A stretch of DNA of 64,000 nucleotides from contig NC_054085.1 of the NCBI RefSeq assembly GCF_017562075.2, positions 15,913,818 through 15,977,817 of the forward strand, read 5' to 3'. How positions within the stretch are numbered: the first letter of the stretch is position 1; every line of letters starts with the position of its first letter. The position numbers and the translations under genes are program-made. This DNA is from Anopheles merus (taxonomy: Eukaryota > Arthropoda > Insecta > Diptera > Culicidae). A model generated the notes under the pieces. That model had not been told where the DNA came from. It did no database searches and saw only the letters and a program-made list of their open reading frames with translations. Shown piece after piece: positions 55,243 to 64,000 of the stretch.

Positions 55243-57839
55243 TTACTTCAACCCATTTCCACCTTCGTGGGCAAGCAGCGCCTCCTTTGCCTCCCGCTTG
55301 CCCCGCTTCTTTTCCTCCTTCGCAAGCATTTTGGCGAGCTTTTCCTCCTCTTTGGCAATACGTTTTTCCTCCTGAAAAGAGAAATAGAAAAAAATGAAAA
55401 ATTAAAACACACACACATCGCTTTTCCCTTTATCCACCTACCTTTCGGGCCTCCTTTTCCGCCTTCTGTTTGGCCTTTTCCTCCTTCTTCTTCTTCTCGA
55501 TCGTTTCGTTCTTCTTATTGTCGTACTTTTCGTCCTGCTTGCTGCCGCTGGCGCTGGTGGCCAACGAGCTGGTACTGCTGCAACCCATCCCAACGCCACT
55601 ATCAACGCCGCCCTTGTTGCTGCCACCACCACTGCCACTGCCCGCCCTGCCCAGCCCGGAAGGGCCGGCCGTGGCCGAGGAAGCGGACAGTACGCGTGCC
55701 TTCGGCGTGGAGCTGTTGACGGCCGTTATGAGCGACGTGGTGACCGGTTTCCCGGTGGCCATGTTCGTTTTGTTGATGGGCGATTTGGAAGCGACTGGTG
55801 CGATTTTCGCGTTCAGCCCGAGCTTGGAAGGGCCGGACTTGCTGGCTGGGCCGCCGCCGCCACCGATGCTGCCGATCTTTTCTACCGTCATCAGTGGTAT
55901 TGATTCGACCGGGTTCGCCGGTTTGCCCGGTTGGGTGTAGTATCTGTAATTTTGAATTGTAAAAATATTGTTTTGATTAGTTTTATTTATAAAAAGATTG
56001 TATTTTAAAGCGTAATCTTAGTGATGCTGTGAATTAAATTCAATTTAGATCACAATCGTGCGGAGGAATCAAGTTTAGATCACATTCATCATACAGAAAT
56101 GAGCTAATCGCAGATGCATCGAAAAAGCAAGCAATTGCATACATTTAGGCGCTTTGTCTGTAATTGCGCACAGTGCGACAATATTCATACATTTTTGACG
56201 TTAACAACTTTAAAAGTATTTTTCGGCTTAAAGTAAACTCGTTTCCTAAAATCCTCCTCTTTTTCCACTCTCTTCCCCCGTAGGAAAACATCAACCATCA
56301 ACGCTGTTTTAGCACTAATAAGATTAGAAAAAATGGGAAATTGTGTGCTGCAAACCACGCGTGCTCGCCACATTTCACGTTGCACTTTGGGCGATGAAAA
56401 ACAAAATTTGCCACCGTCACCACCGCCGGAAGGGGGGCTTTTGGCAACGTGTTCTGCACACACACACGCACAGAATTATGGCCAACTTTGCTGGCGACAA
56501 GCCAGCGGCGGAAATGGCAAGAAACAAGCATTCTGAACACAGAGAAGATGTGCAAAGACATACACACAATGTCATCTCATGTTGTGGAAAATGGAAGAAA
56601 AAAAATGGCTAAAAACAGCAAATGAAAAAAGTTGCTCGGCAGAGGAGTTCTCTCGTGCCCAAGCTCTTGTAAGGATAGCAGTACCGTGTGCGCGCCGTAA
56701 GCCTTCGTGGCAGCAGTAAAACAAGGAAATACACTGTGTACCGAGTGTTGTCTTTTTGGGATGGGGCCCAACTGGAAGCTCCCAAAAAAAAGGAAAAGCA
56801 AAAGAAAAAGCCAACCACTTTGTAACTGATTGGCCCAGTGCCAGTCAGATCGCGTGCATAATGCTACGTTGCATAATTTGTTGCTCGAAAACTTTTTACG
56901 GTGAGAAACTAAACCGTCCCCGTTCTTTGCATACTTACTTAAACCGAGCGCCCGGATTGGCAGGGGAAGGCGTCCGGTGGCGTGTGGGGCTCTTGAACTC
57001 AATGATCGGTGGCAACCGATTTGGCATCTCCGGAATACGGCTCTGTTTGTGTGTGTTGGAGTGTAGAAAATAGCAAAAAACATAGGTTATAATCAGTTCA
57101 GTTTTCCTATCTCAACCCACCCAATCCCGTTACCTTCATGTAGTATTGTCCCTTTTTGTGGTAGTGCTGGTAGGCGGGATTGCGCGGCACTGCACCGAGG
57201 CAACCGCTCGTACTGCAGCTGCTGGTGCAACCGCCGGCCCCCGCCCCATGCCGATGGCTGTGGCCGTGCAGCGACCCATCCGTGGTGCCGCTCGTCGACG
57301 ACGTGGAAGACATACCGGACGTGCCGGACGTGCCGGAGCAGCTGGACATGTTCGAGATACCGGACACGCACGACGACCCGGAGCTCATCGAGTACAGGCT
57401 GGCGGACTGGGTGACCCGCGCATCGACGCTGTACGAGCTGGCGGACCCGGGGACGCTCCAGCTCTTGCTGCCCATCGAGTACGTGCTGGCCGAACCTTGC
57501 AAGCGCCAGGAAGTCGAGCCCGAGGTAAGACGATTTATTCTCGCCCTGGGTGGGCATGGGGAAGGCAATGGAAGAGAGTGTAACGGACAGTGTGACAGGC
57601 CTTGTGTTGTGGACACACATTTCGTGCATTAATTACCTGCAGATAACACAGCGCAAAGGGAGCAACCGTTGCGCGACGGCACTTTGGATCGTTTTGACGA
57701 AGCACCGGCGGCACACGACACGGTGGCCACACGGGGACGTTTGCATCGTTGCCCGCGCATTGATGCAGATGACGCACTCGTCCTCCTGCGATGTTGGCGG
57801 TTCGAGTTCGCTCTCTTCGAGCTTGCTGAGCAGTTTTTC
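55243..57839 (-). CDS. C3HC4 RING-finger protein, probable E3 ubiquitin ligase (5' incomplete)
   Basis: Five minus-strand exons in order: 57839-57637, 57545-57134, 57042-56939, 55943-55442, 55371-55243. Phases match at all four junctions and give 449 residues plus stop. Exon 1 of the model encodes a complete RING with C22, C25, C37, H39, C43, C46, C64 and C67 (ECVICINARA, SPCGHRVVCRRC). The last motif is CVICRARINRL, whose Arg codon is split by the first intron. RINGs of this type bind two zinc ions and recruit a ubiquitin E2 (established). Then come a Ser/Gly-rich region with three SAS-YS repeats, a conserved-looking stretch (NPAYQHYHKKGQYYMK, IIEFKSPTRHRTPSPANP), a Gly/Ser-rich part, and a Lys/Glu-rich, probably helical C-terminus ending GGNGLK. 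An in-frame TAG at the acceptor proves that an upstream exon must exist. It was not found and may lie beyond 64000. I do not recognise the exact family. Confidence 0.88.
55944..56938 (-). other. Intron of the RING gene (995 bp)
   Basis: The intron has a GTAAGT donor at 56938-56933 and an AATTACAG acceptor before 55943. It is AT-rich with no gene. Short open frames on both strands lack any recognisable feature. Confidence 0.75.
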
Positions 57840-58003
57840 CTACGAGAGAGAGAGAGAGAAAATAGAGCAAAGAAAGGTGGAACAATGTTAGAGAAATGTA
57901 TCTTCAACAATTTCAAATTCTGAAAGTGTCCTGATTCATAATAAGGATTCTTAAAACTTATGTATGCAATATGAATGATATATTGTAAATGATGAAGAAG
58001 CAA

Positions 58004-58199
58004 AGCCTTTTTAGGTCGTCCACAAGGACAGAGGAGGCGTGGTAGGCCCAAACTGAGATGCCAAGATGGCGTGGAGGCGTCCGCCATTAAGGCCGGGATA
58101 ACGGATTGGCAGACGAAGGCGCAAGACCGAGAGCGGTTTCGGACACTCCTAAGGCAGGTCAAGACCGCAAAGCGGTCGTAGCGCCGGCTAAGTAAGTAA
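58004..58199 (+). mobile_element. 5'-truncated RTE-like LINE tail with target duplication
   Basis: A 196-bp insertion is flanked by exact 10-bp direct repeats GAAGAAGCAA (57994-58003 and 58200-58209). It translates to a typical LINE C-terminal tail (RRRGRPKLRWQDGVEA, DWQTKAQDRERFRTLLRQ). The stop is followed by a 3' tail of TAAG units, as in RTE-type elements with simple-repeat ends. The exact target duplication points to a fairly recent insertion. The clade assignment is my inference from the tail. Confidence 0.85.
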
Positions 58200-58259
58200 G
58201 AAGAAGCAATGTGAATGATGAAGCAGAATGATGTTATGAAAGACTCCTCACCCAGTCTA

Positions 58260-58700
58260 GACTCAAATATAATAAATATGCAAATTCTGAAGTCCCAACA
58301 AGTTCCAAAGGTCCAAAGCTCCAACAAAGTCCCAACTGCTACTACTGGTTCTGTAGTACTGAAACGGACTCCAAACCTGAAACTGATTCCGGACCCATAT
58401 CAAATCCCAGAACAGATTTCAAAGTGATACCCATTCATTTACCCATATCTGTCCATACATATATCTCAGGTCTATACCGATCACGGAACTGATGAAAAGT
58501 TCCTATAGGATTTGATATCCATAGATTTAAACCAATCCTGGAACTGATCCTTATCACAACTGATATTCATTCCGAATTCATTTCTGTCCTCAAATTGCTT
58601 CAGAATTCAACCTGGATCTGGAACTCTGGATTGCAGCCCAAACTGATCCTAGAGGTAACCCAGTTCTGGGATCTAACTCTATCTAAAACTATCTAAAACT
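58260..58700. repeat. Degenerate tandem-like repeat around an AACTGAT core
   Basis: Variants of the phrase GGAACTGATCC recur near 58382, 58489, 58542, 58560 and 58641, amid AACTCCAAACC/CCCAACT-like text. Similar phrases (GCTGATTCAGAACCTGATCC) reappear at about 59670-59695, beyond the retroelement cluster. This suggests one old repeat array split by insertions. The unit length is not regular enough to state. Confidence 0.45.
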
Positions 58701-58714
58701 ATCAAGTATAACTA

Positions 58715-59335
58715 TTCGCTGTTTGGCAGTGTGATGTCTTATGCCTTAAGTCGTTGTTTGCTGGTCTTGTGCGCTCGTGCGTGGAGTATTGCTCAATTCT
58801 TTGTTTCCCGAATTGCATGACGATGATTAACAGAATAGAGACAATACAACGGAAGTTTACACGACTTGCTTTGAAATGCGACCAATTCAGAGGACTTACA
58901 ACCATGGATAGGTTATCGCTCGCGTTGCCTTCTGTTTTGGTCTACAGACGCTCGAACACCGTTTTAAGGTAAACCAATGTGTATTTGTTGCTAAAATATT
59001 AAAAAAACGAATTAGACATCCCTTATTTACTAGAGAAGATCAATATCTACGCGCCATCGAGACCTCTTCGCTCTCGTAACTTACTTGTCGGCGAGAACAG
59101 GCGTACCTTATATGGATACAACGAACCGTTACTAGCTATGACAAGGCAATTCAAAACAATGATTTTCCCATCACTTTGATTTTAATTTAACGACCAGTGC
59201 ATTTAAAGAAAACATTTTATTAATCTTCAATTTTGGCGACACTGTATCAAGGGAGATGTTAGGGCAATAATTTAGGACTTAGGTGTAGGATAGGTTTTAA
59301 GGTTGTACTTAATTTGTCACAGCCTCAAGAGTGCA
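58715..59335 (+). pseudogene. Decayed non-LTR retrotransposon, reverse transcriptase C-terminus (Jockey-like)
   Basis: The plus-strand translation gives FAGLVRSCVEYCSILCF, IETIQRKFTRLAL, then after frame breaks RHPLFTREDQYLR and RRTLYGYNEPLLAMTRQF. This is the order of motifs at the C-terminal end of insect LINE reverse transcriptases. Frameshifts and stops are present and no N-terminal part is seen, so it is a 5'-truncated dead copy. A 3' UTR-like stretch continues to about 59335. Confidence 0.75.
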
Positions 59336-59343
59336 AGACATAT

Positions 59344-59563
59344 CTTCTTCTTGTTCTTCTTCTTTGGCACAACAACCGTTGTCGGTCAAGGCCTGCCTTG
59401 TACCCCACTCTAGTGAAGTGAGCTTGGCTTTCAGTGAACTATTGTTACCATAGCAGAATAGTCAGTCCTACGTATGGGGGCACAGTCTATTCGGGACTTG
59501 AACCCATGACAGGGATATGTTGTTACGTCGTACGAGTTGACGATTGTACCACCAGACCGGCCC
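59344..59563 (-). mobile_element. tRNA-derived SINE (Anopheles SINEX type)
   Basis: Read on the minus strand, the element begins GGGCCGGTCTGGTGG (box A-like). It has a good pol III box B, GGTTCAAGTCC, at 59504-59494, and ends in a tail of AAGAAG units. Near-identical direct repeats flank it (AAGACATAT at 59335-59343 and AAGACAATAT at 59564-59573). The GGCACAACAACCG...GTCGGTCAAGGCCTGCC segment is as I recall it from common Anopheles SINEs. Confidence 0.82.
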
Positions 59564-60653
59564 AAGACAATATGTTGGTAAATAAATAACTCGGAACCAT
59601 ATAGATCCTATTGCTTTTCTCGAATTCAAATCTGTACTGGAAATCATCTCAATCCTATAAGAATACTACAGCTGATTCAGAACCTGATCCAGTAGACTCT
59701 TAACCTATTCCGATTCCAGAAACGTTTCTTAATCTTAAAGACATTCAAAATTTCGTAGCTAATTTGTGGCAATTTTAGTAGCTAATGCATTGCAGCAAGA
59801 AGTACCGTGTAATTCTAGTGTAAGGGAGTCACTAACATTCGAGTCAAACATTTAAGGATAACGAACGTCCTAACGTACTGCTAACTGCATATAAAACGAG
59901 CAAAAACATTACACTTTCGTGAGAACATAAAAAACATTCGATTTCCTGATAGAATGCCAACTTCTTGCTTAACCTCTGACATGTCCAATTAGGCATTTGA
60001 TTTATTAAGACATTAAATGCTCAATCTGCAAAGCTCAACAAAAGCGTACTGCTCTGCTCAAGACTAAAGCCTATGTACCCCCCCAAGAATGTTCCTGCGG
60101 GAAATAAGGTGTGTGCATCTAACACCGAAACCTATCCGGTCTATCACTCGCAAACGAACCACTTCCGCACGATAAGCTTTCGAGAAACCATTCACACTCT
60201 CCTTTACACTGCACCGTCGACGGGTGTCTCAGCCAAGCAAGTCTAACGACCCCAAACGAAGGCCCACTGCATGCCCATCACCCACCCAGAAGGCAATTGA
60301 TTCTTCCAACCGAACGACTAATTATGACCGGGGCAAGGGGGGACCCTCCGGAGCTTCCTATTATGAGCTCACCCGAGTACGGGACGAGGTGGTAGGTGGG
60401 AAACTACTTCCGATTTGGTTGGTGCTGTGCACTTCAACCTGTGTGCAGCTTGAGGTTGCAGAAGGAAGTCGTCTGTCGTAAACTATCGTTCTTCTGCACA
60501 ATCCAAGCCCAACACAATGGCACACCACTACGCTGACCGGTCGGCGTGAGTGTGTGTCACAGGGGGTGGGTTAGAAAACTTTAGTAAAAAAGGGTAATTG
60601 CAAAGCGAAAAACCACAGGACTAAGTTACGACTGCGGGAGGTTAAAGGCCCTC

Positions 60654-60655
<2 letters not shown>

Positions 60656-60693
<38 letters not shown>
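60656..60693. repeat. (AC)n microsatellite
   Basis: A pure AC run of about 18 units. Confidence 0.95.
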
Positions 60694-60696
<3 letters not shown>

Positions 60697-62147
60697 GCAG
60701 AGACATACATCAAAGCTAGACGGAAACAATTATTAGCACAGTTGCGGGTCCGCGCCCTGTTTTGCTTGCGTGAAGTTCAATTTTAAACCACCTTGCTGGT
60801 GTTGCCCACTTTTTTTTCAGTTTGTTCCGTTGTTTTCGGGTGCGGAGACAACTCCGCAACACACGTCGCGCCAGCCCCGAGTTTGCGAAACGGACCCGGG
60901 CCAGGTTCAAGGCAGTGCAAAGTGGCATTCACCCGGGGTCATACCAACCGTGTGTGCACACACGAGGATCCGTTTGTATGCAAAGCGAACTGTACCGGTT
61001 CATGTAGCGGGGCTTTTAAGTGGATAAATGGCCGCACAGATTAGACAGGGAGAGAGAGGTAGGGAGGGAGGGAGGCAAAATGTCAAGTGGAACGTGTCTG
61101 TGCGGAAGCTAAGATGTGTAAAAAGGCGTTTGCCACTAAACATTCTTCTAGCCAGTGCACGACACGGGCTGTCAGGGTGCAACTAATTGGTTCCAAGAAG
61201 GAGGTACGTACGGCAGCAAAAAAGTGTGTGTGCGTGTGTCTCGTGAGATCAATTTAATGATCGCTTTAAATGGCTAAAACGGTTTTGGCATTCGGTGGCG
61301 ACATCTGCTACCCATTCTATCAGGAACTAATTAAAATTAGCAGCAGTAAATTAGTGCGCGTCCCATAAGCAGCGGTATACTACCGGAAGATGCGACAGTG
61401 TGTTTACACACTACACTTTGCTAATTCGTTGTCATGTTTACACACCATGCACACAAATTGATCTAGTACGTTGCGGTGGCGTTTAATTAAGCTGTTTGGT
61501 GCGTCACTATGGGCAACATTAAGGGCTTCGGCGACGAGGGCCCCTCTTCACGCTTCTCAATTGACCGTGAATTATTAATTCTTCACCGCGCCATGTTCGC
61601 GATGTTGAAAGTGAATCACATTCAGCCCCTCCAGGCTCATTTTCACCGAAACCGGTTTAAGACATACGGAAAAGGGGGGAGGGCGCCCTTTTCCACGTGG
61701 CTGGATGTCGTGCACGCGTCTTCGACCTTCGACGAAACCGTTTCGGAATGAATTCTTTTCTCTCTCGCGGCTCGCGTGAAGAAGGGTGTCTATGACGTTG
61801 TGTATCTAATGTAGGTAGAGCCCTTTTTTGGGGGAATGTTTTTTTTTGAAAATTGGGCTTTAAAAATGTTGTGGCGCTGTGCTTGTGACAAATGGCTTGA
61901 TCGTTTGTCAAAACTTTGTCAAAACGCTGAGTGACTCACAGTGTAAAAGAATTGGTTTGAAAGATTTACCATCTTTACATTCAATAAAAAAGCTTCTTCT
62001 AGAACAGTTTTACACTAAAATAAATACAAATTTAAGGCATTCAACATGCTGAAGGGGTAAAAAGCATTCATGTTCTTATAGAATATTTAGTAGTTGTATT
62101 TACAATCATTTCTTTACATAAAATAGTCGATCGTTTAGCTTCACTTA

Positions 62148-62371
62148 CAGAGTTTTCCACGATTTTTTGGTGCGTTTCTTAAATTTTTTGATCGTATCCT
62201 ATAGATTTTTGGTTGGTTCCCATCATTTATTGGTATTTTCCGATTGGATATCAATACAATTGGACCAACAAATTCTGGGAAAGGGCCAAAAACTCGTGAA
62301 AACGCACCAAAAAAATATGGGAACCCACCAAAAATTGATGGGAATCAATCAATAAATCGTGGGAAACCCTG
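62148..62371. mobile_element. TA-flanked MITE (224 bp)
   Basis: The ends are imperfect inverted repeats: CAGAGTTTTCCACGATTT on the left and, read inward from the right, CAGGGTTTCCCACGATTT. TA lies outside each end (62146-62147 and 62372-62373). Further inverted similarity inside (GGTGCG with CGCACC, CCCATCA with TGATGGG) makes almost the whole element a foldback. No protein is encoded. CAG ends and TA duplications fit the Tc1/mariner/pogo superfamily. The terminal sequence differs from the MITE in Fak. Confidence 0.82.
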
Positions 62372-62671
62372 TAATCAAAAATCGTATTGGTTTTGAACAA
62401 AAAAAATGCAAAAATTCATATAAGGAATACAAATAAGCCATTTTTATATAAGAGCCTTTTAACGAATTAGAAAACAAACGGTTCAAATTGGAAATCAAAA
62501 TCAAATCAAAGAATTAGAATTAAACTATAATATCTGCATCATGCAAAGGAAACAATTTTGCAGACCCCTGATCTAGATCATTCCAGTTTCTTTCCAGTTA
62601 TGTATCGATCAAAGTAAGCTGAAACTGTTTTTTTTTTAATTTTCTCATACGCTTGGCCAAGGTCCTTGAAA

Positions 62672-63318
62672 GAGAACAGGTCGAAGCGCTTAGAGTAAAT
62701 TGACAGAAAGCCATGGGAAAATTTTGACAGTTAAAGTGAACATTGTTTATGTTTAGCGATGGACGTTGCTATGGAGTGAATGAGAGTTTTGTTCAGCATT
62801 TCACATTCAATTCCTGGTAGAATATTTGAATAATTAGAATCCAAATAGAATATTACATGACTGATACAATCCAAGGATCTCATTTATCATTCGTAGCCAG
62901 GTTATAAGTAAATGACGGTATGCATATTGTACCAGTGTGTATCGATTTGATGTTTCATTTTACTCTCAGTGTTCAATTGAAAGTAAAAAGGACTTCTTTA
63001 ACACAGTTGAACATGTTAAACATTTCGTTTTTCCAGCAGGACCGTTGCAAACGGTAGTGGTTTGTGGTCACGGAATGGCAAACAATGAAAAAGGTTATCA
63101 ATGTTTCTGAATACAGAGTAGACTGCAATTACTTCTCCTTTATTCTCCAGAAGTGATTGACCGCAAGAAATTTAACCAATATAACCTTCCTAATAATAAA
63201 TTCGTCCACTTTTGCGCGTTAACTATTAGCCGTTTGTTTGTAAACACTTTTTCATGAAACTGTCAAAAGCGAGCTGAAAATGGCAACCTAGCAACGGGCT
63301 TTGCATCGACCTGTTCTC
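62672..63318. repeat. Inverted repeat pair, possible decayed DNA transposon
   Basis: GAGAACAGGTCGA at 62672-62684 is matched by its exact complement at 63306-63318. Inward of each, after about 45-55 nt, TTTTGACAGTT recurs in inverted orientation (near 62721 and 63251). The 647-bp span codes for nothing recognisable. Target duplications could not be identified. Confidence 0.4.
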
Positions 63319-64000
63319 CTTAATAGATCTTGCGCTTGGCACCTGTCGAGGGAAGCTATCACCCCACCCTCAACCCTTCAACCTGTCAAAACTTCCGTCA
63401 ATAACGCGTTTGTGTCAATCCCCTATTTCTTTTCTTTTTTTGACAAACTGATAACCTTCGATCGATCTGTTTGAGCAGTGGCGGCTTGGTGGCGGCGTTC
63501 GCACCATCGATCTAATCCAATCCTTGGCTAAGGTCAAGTTCGGTGCCACAACACAGACCGCGCTTGTAATTGAAATGTATCGTATGTCGTTCATTCGTAG
63601 CAGGAGAGTGGCAGGGAGGGGGAGAGCAGTAGTGTAAACAAAACCCCAACTTCAAGTGCTTCAAAAAAGACACTTCCTCGCGCGCAAAATGCACTGCGTC
63701 ATTGTGCGCAACGGGGAGAGTATGCGCAAGAGCACGCGCGAGCGCGCGCGCGCACACATACACAGCGACGCAAGACATTGAACGCAGCTTTTCATCATGT
63801 GGTGATCGATGTTAGCATAAGCTTTTGGAGGACCTAACCAGACGCGCATGCCGAATGCCGTGAAACGTGGGTCGGAGTGGATGATAACAGAAGTAGAAGA
63901 ATGTTCTATTTTGTTCGAAACATCCTTCACAGCGAATCAATAAATCGTTGATGAGCTGCTGACAGGCCTTGTAAAACGTTTACTATTTACTATACTGTTA

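Larger units (their letters stand above)
57840..64000. other. Upstream intron or flank of the RING gene, repeat-rich
   Basis: No exon with a matching phase and recognisable sequence was found upstream of the RING exon. The stretch 57994-59575 is a cluster of retroelement relics, listed separately. 59730-60650 is unremarkable. 60656-61500 is GC-richer unique sequence without a convincing frame. 61850-63330 is AT-rich with a MITE and an inverted repeat. 63700-63780 holds a GC/CA alternating stretch (GCGCGAGCGCGCGCGCGCAC). Confidence 0.55.

Overview
The window looks like nuclear DNA of a dipteran insect, most likely an Anopheles mosquito (inference). The reasons are GC-rich third codon positions, small GT-AG introns inside otherwise gene-poor AT-richer DNA, long TG, TC and CAG microsatellites, a tRNA-derived SINE ending in AAG repeats of the type common in Anopheles, TA-flanked MITEs, and Inr/DPE and TATA promoters of arthropod type. 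No bacterial or viral genes were seen.

Layout. 1-4366: no gene, with a 300-bp TG tract. 4367-5582 (minus): a compact two-exon gene for a secreted leucine-rich-repeat protein (297 aa) with TATA box and poly(A) signal. 5583-27395: over 20 kb without a convincing gene, with microsatellites, one doubtful exon (13701-13925, minus) and a possible promoter at about 19.27 kb. 27712-43902 (plus): a 13-exon focal adhesion kinase (Fak) gene. I assembled all splice phases by hand, and they give an open frame of 2965 residues with N-terminal extension, FERM, tyrosine kinase, very long Gln/Ser linker and C-terminal FAT. One Fak intron carries a pogo-like MITE, and the next carries an antisense single-exon small gene (37896-38294). 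47504-51124 (plus): a four-exon invertebrate-type (i-type) lysozyme with a textbook Inr+DPE promoter. 55204-57839 (minus): the 3' part of a gene for a C3HC4 RING-finger protein, convergent with the lysozyme; its first exon or exons were not found. 57840-64000: its upstream intron or flank, full of retroelement relics (RTE-like LINE with target duplication, a Jockey-like reverse transcriptase relic, a tRNA-SINE), degenerate repeats and a second TA-flanked MITE.

The genes do not form one system. Fak is an intracellular integrin-signalling kinase. The LRR protein and the i-type lysozyme are both secreted and could both be part of immunity or digestion (inference). The RING protein is a probable E3 ubiquitin ligase. 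The most unusual items are the architecture of Fak (about 2.8 times the vertebrate length, seven SLER repeats, inserts in the FERM and kinase domains) and the small antisense gene in its kinase intron. All splice models come from reading consensus sites and phases; none has been checked against transcripts.
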